NCBI GenBank assembly: GCA_963761445.1
Contig: CAVXHV010000005.1
Span: forward strand, 5,518,001-5,582,000
DNA length: 64,000 bases
Source of the DNA: CAVXHV01 sp963761445
GTDB taxonomy: Bacteria; Planctomycetota; Planctomycetia; Isosphaerales; Isosphaeraceae
Direction of reading: 5' to 3'
Of this stretch, positions 1 to 9,407 are shown one piece after another (position 1 is the first letter of the stretch; each line of letters opens with the position of its first letter). Made by a program: the position numbers and the translations under genes. Under the pieces are notes generated by a model, which made no database searches, was not told the origin of the DNA, and was given only the letters and a program-made list of their open reading frames with translations.

Positions 1-153
1 ATTATTATCCTGTACTATTATGAAGAATTAACGATGAAGGAAATCGGCGCGACGCTCGACTTGAGCGAGTCGCGAGTCTCGCAGATGCATTCGTCGATTA
101 TTCAGCGGCTTCAATCTCAGCTTTCCACTCGCCGCCCCGAATTCGGAACGTGA
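1..153 (+). CDS. FliA/WhiG-type RNA polymerase sigma factor, C-terminal end (partial)
   Basis: The reading frame is open from base 1 and stops with TGA at 151-153, giving the last 50 residues of a protein that starts outside the window. It is the sigma region 4 helix-turn-helix, which recognises the -35 element: the stretch LYYYEELTMKEIGATLDLSE followed by SRVSQMHS matches region 4 of the flagellar/sporulation group (FliA, WhiG, SigD). Planctomycetes use FliA-type factors for flagellar and some developmental genes. Nothing downstream in this window is flagellar, so its targets lie elsewhere. The family call is firm; the specific role is inference. Confidence 0.93.
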   Translation: MIILYYYEELTMKEIGATLDLSESRVSQMHSSIIQRLQSQLSTRRPEFGT

Positions 154-448
154 GTCGACCTATAGCTGCCGCAACAAGCTGCGTGATCGGCAGTCCAGGC
201 CGGGCTCGTGACAGCTTGGCTGCAACTGTCAATCGACGGCGGACCACCCTCGAGAGCACGAATCCGCCCCGAAGGCTTGTGGCCGAGCTGGCCCGAGCGC
301 TTGAGGGCGGATTCTTGCATTTGGCCGCGAGGGCACTGTTCCTCGGTCGTTCCTGTTGTAGAATATCGAAGGACGACGGGAAACCCGTAAGCGGTTGCGT
401 GCCCGCCTTGATCTTGAGCGAGGGTCGGCTCGCGGCGAGGAACGAGCG

Positions 449-1168
449 ATGAAATCGAGAACTCGGCTTTGGAAGCTTGTCCCGGCAATCGGCGTCGTTG
501 CCACGGCGCTCATCGTGTTGCCTGAGCGGGCACAGGCCCAGGGCGGGTTCGGTGGGGGGTGGGGCTATGGAGGTTTTGGATTCGCCCCGGTGCCGCTACC
601 CGATACCTACCTGTACTCAAAGTCGCTCATTGAGGCCGCACGACCCGTACACGCCCCCTCGCGTGATGTAAACGCAAATAATCCCAATTCTTTTATCAAC
701 CACCTGCGGGACAACGGCTTTGTCGATCGTTACAGCGTCGATCGCAGGGAGATTCCGCAATACCGCTACAATGCTCGGCCGCGGGCTCGCGAGGTGGCTG
801 TGGCGCCACAGAGCCCGAATTTACCGCTTTCCAGTTTTTACAACGCCGACAACAAGCTCGTATGGCCGGCTGATGCCCCTATCGAGGGCGAGATGAAACA
901 GAAGCGGGAGGTTTCCGACCAGGCGTGCGGCACGGTGCTGGCGGAAACGAAGCAAAACGGTGTCGCCGCCTTGGCCTCGGTGACGGATGCTCGCCAGAAA
1001 CTGCTCGACTACGGCAGGCCGGCGCTGGCGCACGTGCGTGCGCATGAAACCCCACGGATCGCCGATACATTCCACATGTTTATGCTGTCGCTTTACGACT
1101 CTCTTGCACAGGCAGCGACCCCGGCAACGACAGCCGCGGCGAACGTTCAGCCGGTCAACAACCGGTAA
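449..1168 (+). CDS. Secreted hypothetical protein, Gly/Phe-rich N-terminus
   Basis: A 239-residue protein of unrecognised family. The ATG at 449 is preferred over the GTG further upstream because it gives a classic export signal: basic MKSRTRLWK, a hydrophobic core, then an ALA-type cleavage region (RAQAQGG) near residue 27, followed by a glycine-rich segment (GGFGGGWGYGGFGF). The mature part has no catalytic motif I can see; it is rich in charged residues and carries two cysteines or fewer. A purine-rich GGCGAGGAACG lies just upstream of the start. It is likely periplasmic or surface-located. It stands alone, convergent with the thioredoxin gene that follows. Confidence 0.7.
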   Translation: MKSRTRLWKLVPAIGVVATALIVLPERAQAQGGFGGGWGYGGFGFAPVPLPDTYLYSKSLIEAARPVHAPSRDVNANNPNSFINHLRDNGFVDRYSVDRREIPQYRYNARPRAREVAVAPQSPNLPLSSFYNADNKLVWPADAPIEGEMKQKREVSDQACGTVLAETKQNGVAALASVTDARQKLLDYGRPALAHVRAHETPRIADTFHMFMLSLYDSLAQAATPATTAAANVQPVNNR

Positions 1169-1208
1169 ACGAGCCAAGCGCGATTCTCGGTTCGGCGCAG
1201 GCGACCAT

Positions 1209-2340
1209 TCAGCGTCCCACGGTACGCGCAACGGCGGCTTCGAGGTTTTTCCGCGAAAGGTCGAGGTGAACGACGTTGCCGTCACGGCCAATCAGGACGT
1301 TCATCGGAATCTCGGCGACGCCGTAGGCCGCCGCGTAGTCCTCGGCTCCGATGCCGTTGACCAGGTTGGGCCAGCGCACGTTGTGATCGACCAGGAATCG
1401 CTTGATGTTGGGCATGACGGTCTCGAGCTTCGGGACCATCTTTTTGGAGGGGATCAAGGTTGATGCCAACGATGCGAAAACCGCGCTTCTGGTAGTCGGT
1501 GTATACCTTGTCGAGCGAGGCGATCTCTGCCGAGCAGGGTACGCACCAGCTCGCCCAGAACACGACGAGCACGACGTCTCCCTTCAGGGCGGCGAGGTTG
1601 ACGGACGTGCCGCTCAAGTCGGTTCCTTGGATCGCCGGGGCGGGCTTGCCGATCATGTCGAGCTGGTTCAACCGGGCGGCGCAGTAGCCCTTGACGGTCG
1701 CGTTATCTGTCTGTTTAAGCACCAGTTGAAAGGCGGTTCGCGCGATGTCAAATTGGTCCCCGTGCAGCAGGCGCTGGTAGTATGCCTCGCAGATTGACAG
1801 AAGTGCCCGCGAGTCGATCGGCGCCGACGCGCCTTGCACAGGAGGGCCGCCTGCGGGCTGCGCGGTGATCACCGATTTTAGCTCAGCCAGCGATTCCTCG
1901 AAATTTCCCCGGTCGGCCGATGCGATGATATCGACGGTCTGAGCGAGGAAGTTCACCAGCGGGGAGGCCGTGCCGTTCTTCTTGAGTTGCTGGGCAAAGG
2001 GCTCCGCCTCGCGGAACAAGTTGTTGGCGATCGCCAGACGAAAGAGCAACTCGTAGGTTTCCAGAGACTCTTTCAGCGGCTGCCGCGCCGCGAGCTGGGC
2101 GAGCTTCTCCAGACGTTGTTTTTCCAGTTCCAGAAGCTGTCGGTTGTATTCTTCCTCGATCGCCTGGACGCTCGCGTTGCCACTGCCGCTGGTTGAAACT
2201 TTGGGCTTGGGCTGGGCCGGATCGTCCTGCTGAGCGAACAGGCCGCCGAAGCGCCCCGAGGCCGCGGGTGAAAGTGCAGCCGGCACCGCGATACCTGCTG
2301 AGAGGACAAGCGCTACCGATCGGATCTGTCTGAGATTCAT
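1209..2340 (-). CDS. TlpA-like thioredoxin-fold protein (frameshifted)
   Basis: An exported thiol-disulfide protein. It begins at the ATG read from 2340 with a signal sequence (MNLRQIRSVALVLSAGIAVP), followed by a helical region of about 200 residues with coiled-coil character (EEEYNRQLLELEKQRLEKL) and then a C-terminal redoxin domain with the active-site WASWCVPC and the GINLD strand. The frame is broken at the four-G run 1449-1452 (plus strand): removing one base joins GINLDPSKKMVPKLETVM to the rest of the domain, including the cis-Pro loop AEIPMN. Length and architecture fit planctomycete TlpA proteins that reduce periplasmic cysteines. The shift is probably a sequencing error because both halves are well preserved. 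Confidence 0.85.
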
Positions 2341-2550
2341 CGTCTGTGGCACCCCGGCGTCTGGCACTAATAATTCATGTTCGTCGCAATGAATTACCAT
2401 ACACGAACGCCGCGGTCGTCGCGAGTGCATAGACTGGTAGTTCGCATGCTCGAAAGCTAGAATAGTTTTTCTGGATTGGCTCTTGCAAAACAATCACGAC
2501 TCATGGGAAAGGTCTGCAATTTGGTCCCGGGAACTGGAATTGTCGGGGAA

Positions 2551-3042
2551 ATGGAGCGCGACCACCTGGCGCCGCTTGAGGTTTCGGACTCACCGGTCGA
2601 GAAGTTCCGCGAATTTCTCGAGATCCGCGGCGAGAAGCTGACACAGCCCCGACGCGTCCTTGTCCGCCATATTTTTAACACCCACAAGCACTTCGACGCC
2701 GACGAGCTCTTTCGCGATCTTCACGACGCCGGCCATCAGGTCAGCCGCTCGACGGTGTACAGGACGCTGCGGCTGCTGGTCGAAGCCGGCCTCTTGCGCG
2801 AGCTGCGATTGACCAATCGAAGTGCGTTCGAGCACGACTACGGGTACCCGGCCCACGATCATTTGCACTGCACGTCGTGCAACCGGATCGTCGAGTTCCG
2901 CAACGACGAGATTCTCAAGCTCCGCAGCGCTGTGAGCCTCTTGCACGGGTTCCGTCCCACCGGCCATCGATTCCTGATCACCGGCGTGTGCTCCGCATGC
3001 AGTCGCTCGCACACGCCCAGACGACGGCTGGACCTGATCTGA
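2551..3042 (+). CDS. Fur-family metal-responsive transcriptional regulator
   Basis: A Fur/PerR/Zur-type repressor of about 163 residues from the ATG at 2551; in-frame starts at 2503 and 2476 would add a non-conserved tail. The winged helix (LTQPRRVLVRHIF, then SRSTVYRTLRLLVEAGLLREL) is followed by the dimerisation domain with the metal-site histidines (DYGYPAHDHLHC) and two zinc-binding CxxC pairs (CTSC and CSAC). It is divergent from the thioredoxin gene, with about 210 bases between the two starts, so the intergenic region may carry its own operator; I could not identify a Fur box by eye. Which metal or oxidant it senses cannot be told from sequence. Confidence 0.9.
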   Translation: MERDHLAPLEVSDSPVEKFREFLEIRGEKLTQPRRVLVRHIFNTHKHFDADELFRDLHDAGHQVSRSTVYRTLRLLVEAGLLRELRLTNRSAFEHDYGYPAHDHLHCTSCNRIVEFRNDEILKLRSAVSLLHGFRPTGHRFLITGVCSACSRSHTPRRRLDLI

Positions 3043-3060
3043 TCTCATCTGATCGAGATG

Positions 3061-4728
3061 CTACTCGAGGTATCCCAGGTCCATCAGACGCTGCTCGATG
3101 ATTCGCTGCTCTTCGGATGAGTATTCGAATGGGCGTCGATGCTGGCCGTCGATCGGTTCTTCCGCTGTATCATGCCGGAACGGTGTGAAACCGGTTGACG
3201 CCTCGGATGTGTTCGGCGAGCCGCCGATCGGTTTTCCTTCGATGTGAGAAGGGATCGAAAGGCCGAGAAGGGCCAGGATCGTGGGCGTGGCGTCGATCAG
3301 GTGAGCCTGTAGGTTGCGACCCGGAGGTAGGCCTACGCCGGCCAGCGCGACGACTCCCTCGGGCCGATGGGTACCGGGGAGGTTCGAGTCGGGCTCGACC
3401 CAGGCCGAGCTCGACGTGAGCTTGGTTCGCACCCAGTAGGGCTCGTCGGGAAGGGCGATCAGATCAGGATATCCTTCGTGGGTGGGATCGATCTGGTAGG
3501 CTTCGGCCGTCTCGATGATTCTGGGAAAGAGCGAAGCGCCGGTCTCGGGGTGTTTGGCCGCTTCGAGCGCGTCGGCCGCCGCGGAGCGGGCGTCGTCGAT
3601 CTGGCGCGGGGTCATGCTGGGTGCAGCGGTTTTCACGCCTCGATGACGAGCGGCGCAATTGACGTAAACCATCGCCGCGGTGTCCTGGTGGGGCGCGAAA
3701 GCCAGCGTTCGCTTCCAATCAAACGGGTATTGAGCCGTGACGGACTGGTCGAACGAGGCCGAGCGTGCCCTGGGATTGTCCCGCTTCTGGCCCCAGAGTC
3801 TCAGTCGGTCGCCGGCCTGAAACGTCCGCCGGCCGATGAGCCCGGCCCACCCCGGCAACCGGACCACGCCGGCATCTACCAGGATGCGGTTGACGTGGAT
3901 GCGGCCCAGGCAGGGCCCGAATCCATGATCGCTCACGACCATCACGCCCGCCCCTCGTTTCGCGGCCAGCTCGCAGAGCCGCCCGATCGCTTCATCGAGC
4001 CCCCGGATCACCTCCGCTGCGGCATTGTTCCACTCCGGCCTTTCGACACCTGTTTCATCGACGTTCAGATAGGGCCAGACTCGATGCTGGAACGGGTCCA
4101 GGTTCTGGAATTGAACCATCAGGACGGACCAGTCGGGAACGATTCGATCGGCAAGCCAGCCCCCGTCGGCCCGGCCGCGGAAGCTTTGGGCAGTCAGGCG
4201 GGCGTTGGTCGTCAGCTCTTCGAGGGATTGCGGGGCTCGCTTCCAGAAGTAGCCCAGGCCGTAGTCGGGGGCCTCGTTGCTCAGGCGCGAAGCAAACTCG
4301 GGAGCGGCCGACAATGCGGCTTGAAGGTGCGGCGCATCCATGCCCGAAATGACGATTCCGTTCACCTTGATCGGCGGGTACAACCCCGGCAGGTTCAGCG
4401 AAACGATCGACCGCCCGGCATCGGAGAGCAGGTGCCATACGGTCGGCACGCGGATGCGACCGGAATGATTGACCTTCATTCGCCCTTCGGCGGCGTCGTA
4501 GTACCGGTGATCGAAGACACCGTGCCGGGCGGGGCCGCAGCCGGTCATCATCGTCGTCCACGCGGCCGTGGTGACCGGCGGGATGATCGAGCGCAGCGTT
4601 CCGTGAGCAGCGCCTGAAAGGAGTGCCTCCAGGTTGGGCATCAACCCCCGGTGCCGCATCGGGTCGAGTACGCTCCAGGTGGCGCCATCCAGACCCAGAA
4701 CAAGCAGCCGGTCCACCGTCTTCGACAT
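3061..4728 (-). CDS. Alkaline-phosphatase-superfamily phosphodiesterase/nucleotide pyrophosphatase
   Basis: A 555-residue hydrolase of the type I phosphodiesterase/nucleotide pyrophosphatase group. The N-terminus reads LLVLGLDGATWSVLDP (first metal aspartate), then TTAAWTTMMTG, which supplies the threonine nucleophile, and DHGFGP with later histidines completes the two-metal site. It has no signal peptide, so it is probably cytoplasmic. The ATG at 4728 is chosen because GAGGA lies nine bases upstream, whereas the ATG at 4737 sits on top of it. The substrate is unknown; relatives act on nucleotides or phosphodiesters. It follows the methyltransferase gene by 62 bases on the same strand and may be cotranscribed. 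Confidence 0.88.
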   Translation of the reverse strand: MSKTVDRLLVLGLDGATWSVLDPMRHRGLMPNLEALLSGAAHGTLRSIIPPVTTAAWTTMMTGCGPARHGVFDHRYYDAAEGRMKVNHSGRIRVPTVWHLLSDAGRSIVSLNLPGLYPPIKVNGIVISGMDAPHLQAALSAAPEFASRLSNEAPDYGLGYFWKRAPQSLEELTTNARLTAQSFRGRADGGWLADRIVPDWSVLMVQFQNLDPFQHRVWPYLNVDETGVERPEWNNAAAEVIRGLDEAIGRLCELAAKRGAGVMVVSDHGFGPCLGRIHVNRILVDAGVVRLPGWAGLIGRRTFQAGDRLRLWGQKRDNPRARSASFDQSVTAQYPFDWKRTLAFAPHQDTAAMVYVNCAARHRGVKTAAPSMTPRQIDDARSAAADALEAAKHPETGASLFPRIIETAEAYQIDPTHEGYPDLIALPDEPYWVRTKLTSSSAWVEPDSNLPGTHRPEGVVALAGVGLPPGRNLQAHLIDATPTILALLGLSIPSHIEGKPIGGSPNTSEASTGFTPFRHDTAEEPIDGQHRRPFEYSSEEQRIIEQRLMDLGYLE

Positions 4729-4790
4729 GGCGATCATTCCTCAAGAGCCCCGGCTTCTTCAGACGAGGGCGGTCTGTTCCATGGACTCTT

Positions 4791-5531
4791 TCAGCATGCG
4801 GCTGTCGCGGGAACGCCCTGCGAGTGTATGCCGCGCACGTCGAGCTGCTCGCCCGAGTCGATCGCAAATTCGGCCGAATAATAACTGGCGATCTGCCGGC
4901 GCTCGCCCTTGGAGCGGTAGAACTGCGAGAAGCTTCGCCGCAGCTTCTCACCCAGTGGCAGCGAAGCCGCGGTCTGCTCGAGCCATTGCTTGTAGCCCGA
5001 GGCGACCCTCGCAAGAGACTCCGTCGCGTTCGACGGCACCGGGGCTTTCATTCCGACCCCCATCACCGTGTGCGGGAACGCATGGTAGCCCTGAAAACCG
5101 GAGAGCCTGGCCGTATAGGGCTCGAGCATCCGCCTCAGGCAATTGGGTGTCATCCGCCAGTAGTCGTCCGGGTAGCCGTGAATCCGAAAATTCAATGGTG
5201 AAGTGATCACGAACACGCCCCCCGGCTCGAGGATGCGAAACACCTCGTCGAACGCCCTGCGCACCTCGAAGACGTGCTCGAACGTCTCGATGCAAAGCAC
5301 GGTGCCAGCGGACGAATCGGGAAGGTTGATCGCCGTCACGTCCTCGACCCGATCGACGCCCGGCCCCGGCCTCATGTCGCAGCCGACGTACTGTTGACCG
5401 CGAAACAATCTGCGCAGGTCGGCGAAGCCTTCCTGGCCCTCGACCTGGTAGGCTCCAAACTCGAAGATCGGTCCAGGGCAATCGATTTTCTCGGCCACGA
5501 GGCTGCAGAGCGCCTTGTTGTGGTTGCGCAT
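4791..5531 (-). CDS. Class I SAM-dependent methyltransferase
   Basis: A 246-residue methyltransferase. The SAM-binding Rossmann motif is seen as PIFEFGAYQVEGQ, the acidic second strand as YVGCDMRPGPGVD, and the motif after strand 4 as VLCIETFEHVFEV, with GGVFVITSPL further on. The C-terminal half contains DDYWRMTP, common in methyltransferases of the glycan/lipid clusters (Methyltransf_11/23). The start at 5531 is set by a near-perfect AAGGAGGAG ribosome site; a longer open frame upstream lacks one. The acceptor is unknown. It sits between mqnE and the phosphodiesterase on the same strand. Confidence 0.88.
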   Translation of the reverse strand: MRNHNKALCSLVAEKIDCPGPIFEFGAYQVEGQEGFADLRRLFRGQQYVGCDMRPGPGVDRVEDVTAINLPDSSAGTVLCIETFEHVFEVRRAFDEVFRILEPGGVFVITSPLNFRIHGYPDDYWRMTPNCLRRMLEPYTARLSGFQGYHAFPHTVMGVGMKAPVPSNATESLARVASGYKQWLEQTAASLPLGEKLRRSFSQFYRSKGERRQIASYYSAEFAIDSGEQLDVRGIHSQGVPATAAC

Positions 5532-5691
5532 CGCCGGGGCTCCTCCTTGAGCCAGGCTCTGGCGGAAGGACGAAGAGTTCAAGGGCACTGCGCAGACCGC
5601 ATCGCCCCCGTTCCGCTGACTGGGTTTGGGGCGGATCATAGAGCCACTGGCAAAATCGGTCAAGGCGAACGCGGCCCGTGTATTTGCACAC

Positions 5692-6850
5692 TCAGTTGCG
5701 GGCGGTGCCGGCCAGTTCGAGTCCCGATACGGCGATGTGCTCGCGGGCGGTCCAGGCTGCCGCATCGCGTTCGACGCGGTGATACAGGGTATCGCGCTCG
5801 ACCGGCACGCGGCCGGCCTCGGCGATCAAGCGGCGGATCTCGGCGACGGTGGCTTCCTGCGGGGTCTGGGCCCCGGCTTCGTGGTAGATCTTTTCGTGGA
5901 CGACTGTGCCGTCGAGATCGTCAGCCCCGAACGAAAGAGCGATCTGGGCCGTTTTGAGTCCGAGCATGACCCAATAGGCTTTGATATGGGGAAAGTTATC
6001 GAGCATGAGCCGGCTGATGGCCATCACCTTCAGGTCCATCAATCCCGAGGGCTTGGGAATGTGGGCCATCTGGGAGTTATCGGGGTGGAAGGCGAGCGGG
6101 ATGAATGTTTGGAACCCGCCGGTCTCGTCCTGAAGCTCGCGCAGGCGGACCATGTGGTCGATGCGGTGGTGCGGCTTATCGATATGGCCGTAGAGCATGG
6201 TCGCGTTGGAGTGCAGGCCGAGACGGTGTGCGGTCCGGTGAATGTTGAGCCAGCTTTCGGTCGAGGCCTTGGCGCCGCAGATCTGCTCGCGGACCTCGGG
6301 ATGGAAGATTTCGGCACCGCCGCCGGGCAGGCTGCCCAGACCGGCCTCGATCAGTTCCTTCAGGACGGCTTCGACGGACTTACGTGAAATCTTGCAGAAC
6401 CACTCGATCTCGACTGCCGTGTAGGCCTTCACGTGAATTTCTGGGGCGGCCTCCTTCACCCAGCGGACGACGTCGACGTAGTAGCCGAACGGCAGCTTGT
6501 GGTGCAGCCCGCCGACGATATGCAGCTCGGTGGCCCCGCGGGCGCTTGCTTGCCTTGCTCGCTCGATGATCTGGTCGCGATCCATCACATAGGCCCGGTC
6601 TTCGCCCAGGTCAGCGCGGAAGGCGCAGAAATCGCAGGTGTAAACGCACACGTTGGTGGGGTTGATGTGCGTGTTGACGTTGTAGTAGGTGAAATTGCCA
6701 TTGTAACGCTCGCGGCACGAGGTCGGCCATGGTGCCCAAGGCGAACAGGTCGTTCGACGCCTCGAGGGCCAGCCCGTCCTCGAAGCTAAGGCGTTTGCCG
6801 GCCTCGACTTTTTCGCGGATTGCGTTCAGCCCGTTCGTTTCGCTCGGCAT
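5692..6850 (-). CDS. mqnE: Aminofutalosine synthase MqnE (frameshifted)
   Basis: A radical SAM enzyme of the futalosine pathway; it joins the enolpyruvyl benzoate precursor to SAM to make aminofutalosine for menaquinone synthesis. It carries the cluster motif CVYTCDFC (C-x3-C-x2-C), GGLHHKLPF, SLPGGGAEIF and SNATMLYGH, which distinguish MqnE from MqnC. The start is the ATG at 6850 (MPSETNGLNAIREKVEAG). The frame breaks at the GG at 6714-6715: removing one base gives ADLVRERYNGNFTYYN running into THINPTNVCVY, as expected for the family. The remaining sequence is intact over about 385 residues, so the gene is probably functional and the shift an error. UbiA, UbiX and UbiE homologues nearby belong to the same pathway. 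Confidence 0.9.
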
Positions 6851-7017
6851 TGATGTTGTGTCCTCTGGCGCTCGGCCGGGGATCGCGAGTTTCTGCGTGA
6901 ATGCATTCACGCGGCCCGTGCAGCCTGTGAGGGCCGTTTCAGTGATTTTAGTCGGGATTGAACGAATCATCAACCGGGCGCGGGCATCGGGCTTTTCTGG
7001 ACTGGTGTATCTTGAGA

Positions 7018-7808
7018 TTATCGACGACCCTGCTCTCGGAGCAACGCGTCGGCCCAGCGGGCGTCGTCACCGATAAGTGGTGGGTCGGGGTCTTCACGGT
7101 AGTCGATGTCGTCGTAAACCGCTAACTCATAACATTGATCCACAACCGCTTGGAGGTCGAGCGGGGCGTCCGGGTCAGTCTCGCGGAGTGGGATTCCAAA
7201 CGCGGGTAGCCGCTCACGTAATGGGAGACGATAGTACTCGATCTCAAGGGGCTTCCAGCCCCTGCGCACGCAGGCCGCGTACGGTGTTCGGTGTCCTTCT
7301 GGGATCAGCTCGAACGGGGCGCACATCACGCGGTTGCCAGACCGTAGCAAGTCGATTTCGACCAGGCTGACGCTCCCCGCTCGAAGTTCATTCTGTTTCT
7401 TCAAGTACAGGTCGCGCCCGGGACCAGGAATTTTGTTCGACGGACTGAGGATCTCGATCACGGTGACGACACGCCTACCCGACTTGATGTCGATGATCTC
7501 GATGAAGCCTTGCCGCACTGGCTCGTCCTGAACCATGTGGACGACGAGTGGCTCTGCCAATGCGACGCCGTTACCCGCTCGCAGGGCGCATCGCCGCGCC
7601 TGCCGAGCTCGACGATCCTTACATCGGGGACGATCCTTCGGCCGTTCCCGTCTTCAGGCTCGACGTAAACTCGCTCGTCCACTCGCGCTCGCAAATCGCC
7701 AGGCAACTGTTTCTGGATCGCATCGCTCAAATAGGTGATGAGTCGATGATGAACATCGCCCCAGAACTGCTCCAGGTAGGGGTCCATCCCGGGAAACGGG
7801 CTGCGCAT
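7018..7808 (-). CDS. DUF4058 family protein (frameshifted)
   Basis: The N-terminus MRSPFPGMDPYLEQFWGDVH is the signature start of DUF4058, a family of about 250-270 residues frequent in planctomycetes and cyanobacteria and of unknown function. The C-terminal two thirds (FIEIIDIKSGRRVVTVIEIL, then SPSNKIPGPGRDLYLKKQ and LVEIDLLRSG) lie in another frame. The shift falls between about 7575 and 7590, where one base seems to be missing before GVALAEPLVVH. The fold is related to restriction-endonuclease-like PD-(D/E)xK proteins by family annotation; I see E and K residues compatible with this but no proof of activity. Confidence 0.82.
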
Positions 7809-7914
7809 GACCGGGAGCTCCTACCGACAACTAAAATCAATACCCGATTCTAGCACGGGTCACCAAAAGAGGCCATGTTTCCGGCCATGTCTCGCGTCGT
7901 AGGCGGCTCGCAAA

Positions 7915-8046
7915 TCAGGCGACGGCGTAACCGGTCAGAGGTCGCAATTCAGGCGGCCGGAACGCCAGCACGATTCGATTCTTGGGGATACCCGCAGCTT
8001 CGAGCTCATGGGCGATGAACTCCTCGGCCGCCTCTTGCGTTTCATC
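7915..8046 (-). pseudogene. xisI-like fragment (C-terminal end only)
   Basis: A 43-residue open segment on the minus strand ends in AGIPKNRIVLAFRPPELRPL then TGYAVA and TGA. This matches the C-terminal end of XisI, the fdxN-element excision controlling factor family, whose members end in GVPKxDIVLAFHPPEMRxYTxFAVA. An in-frame TAA stands directly before it (plus-strand 8047-8049), and neither the rest of xisI nor the usual xisH partner is present. It is a remnant, wedged between DUF4058 and the prenyltransferase gene. It was too short to be called by length alone. Confidence 0.65.
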
Positions 8047-8095
8047 TTATGGCTTCTCCACTGACTTGAGAAGCGCGGCTACGATTGCCGCGCAC

Positions 8096-8972
8096 CTACC
8101 CGCGCGGAACAACAATATCTAGCACCGACACAACCAGCAGCCCCACGCTGATGACCACGTTCACGTTGAAGAACGCAACGTTGACCCTGGTCAGATCCTC
8201 GGGACGAATCGAGCGCGTGCTCGTAAACAAGAAGGGCTCCCACCGCCACGACTCCGGCGAAGTAGATCCAGCCAAGCGGATAGATCAGACCCAGTCCCAG
8301 AAGCGGTAGGATCATCAGGGCATGGCACGCGCCCGCGACTCCCAGCGCTCGAGGGACGCCCAGGGCCCGGGGGATGCTGTGGAGGTGGGCCGAGCGGTCG
8401 AAGTCGACATCCTGGCACGCGTAGATGATGTCGAATCCAGAAACCCAGAGCAGCACCGCCGCTCCCAGGAGCACGGGGGGCCATGCGATGGTTCCGCGCA
8501 GGGCGATCCAGGCGGCAGCCGGCGCCATGCTGAGCGAAAGCCCGAGCCAGAAATGCGCCAGGCTCGTGAACCGTTTGCTGTAGGAGTAACCCAGCAGCCA
8601 GATCAGCACTGGACCACAAAGATAAAGCGGCCACCGATTCGGCAGGAAAAGCAGCGTGGACGCAACGAAGGCCGCGGCGCTCACAACTGTGAAAACCGCG
8701 ACTTCCCACACGCGCAGCCTGCCCGCGGGAAGATGCCGGCTCGCGGTGCGAGGATTCCTGGCATCGAACTGCCGGTCAACCAGCCGATTGAAAGCCATCG
8801 CCGCCGTGCGCGCCGAAGCCATACAGAGGAGAATGCCCATCCAGTCCTGAAGCCGCCCGTGCCAGCCAGCCCAATCGTGAGCCGCCAGCACGGCCCCCAA
8901 CAGCGCAAATGGCAACGCGAAGAGCGTATGGCTGAACTTGACGAGATCAAGGTATTCGCGAAGCCGTTTCAT
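8096..8972 (-). CDS. ubiA: UbiA-family polyprenyltransferase, probable menaquinone step (frameshifted)
   Basis: An integral membrane prenyltransferase of about 290 residues with the first aspartate motif in MAFNRLVDRQFDARNPRT and the second in CQDVDFDRSAHL, plus eight or nine hydrophobic helices. In futalosine-pathway organisms the UbiA homologue (MqnP) prenylates 1,4-dihydroxy-6-naphthoate, and the nearby mqnE, ubiX and ubiE support that role. The frame breaks at AA 8208-8209: dropping one base yields DRPEDLTRVNVAFFNVN and a final hydrophobic helix ending in LDIVVPRG with a stop at 8096. Without the correction the tail is a hydrophilic, unrelated sequence. Confidence 0.88.
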
Positions 8973-9023
8973 GTGGTGGTTCTTCTGCAGAGAAAGGGAG
9001 CACGACCAGTCGACAAACTCGAA

Positions 9024-9215
9024 TCATAGATACTCGCTACTCTTGAAGAAAGCGATGGTGTGAAGAGCGAGGACGGGCAGCGTCAACGCGATTGAAGTCG
9101 AAGTCGAAAAGTAACGACGGGTCGCGTCGTACAGACCGCGCGCGAGAACAGAGAGCCCCGCGCCCAGGGTAGTTACGCGAGCACTTCGTCCGGAATCGGT
9201 CTCGCCCGCATCCAT
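9024..9215 (-). CDS. Small hypothetical membrane-associated protein
   Basis: A possible 63-residue protein starting MDAGETDSGRSARVTTLGAG, with a hydrophobic stretch near the C-terminus (SIALTLPVLALHTIAFF). An AAGGAG ten bases upstream of the ATG at 9215 supports translation. No family is recognised. It lies between the prenyltransferase and the divergent PadR operon. It could be a chance frame; the ribosome site and the single transmembrane segment are the only support. Confidence 0.4.
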   Translation of the reverse strand: MDAGETDSGRSARVTTLGAGLSVLARGLYDATRRYFSTSTSIALTLPVLALHTIAFFKSSEYL

Positions 9216-9344
9216 TGAGATCGCTCCTTCCAAACTGTGACGAACTCATCTTAAACCGATGGTGCGTCCTCGCACACCCGGCGAACGCAGATTTGCGGTT
9301 GGTTTCGCGCGAAAAAGGAACGAGTCGATTTTCTCTGTAGCCCG

Positions 9345-9373
9345 TTGACAGGCAGTGGTGGCCTGTCTAGTAT
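9345..9373 (+). promoter_or_regulatory. Sigma-70-type promoter of the PadR operon
   Basis: The -35 element TTGACA is at 9345-9350 and a -10 element TAGTAT at 9368-9373, separated by exactly 17 bases. It lies 34 bases upstream of the padR start codon, so the leader is short. The -10 overlaps the beginning of the tandem palindromes described next. Confidence 0.8.
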
Positions 9374-9401
9374 ATCCGTTGTGGTTATATCCACTGTGGA
9401 T
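9374..9401 (+). promoter_or_regulatory. Tandem palindromic operator, probable PadR autoregulation site
   Basis: A perfect palindrome ATCCACTGTGGAT (9389-9401) is preceded 15 bases upstream by a degenerate copy, ATCCGTTGTGG (9374-9384). The two together form a direct repeat TATATCC-n3-TGTGG. They sit between the -10 element and the start codon of a PadR gene, where a bound repressor would block initiation. PadR repressors commonly autoregulate through inverted repeats; binding here is inference. Confidence 0.6.
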
Positions 9402-9407
9402 TGTTGA

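Noticed and set aside
3367..4617. 416-codon open frame antisense to the phosphodiesterase
   Set aside because: No recognisable motif; the sense strand encodes a conserved enzyme with a good ribosome site.
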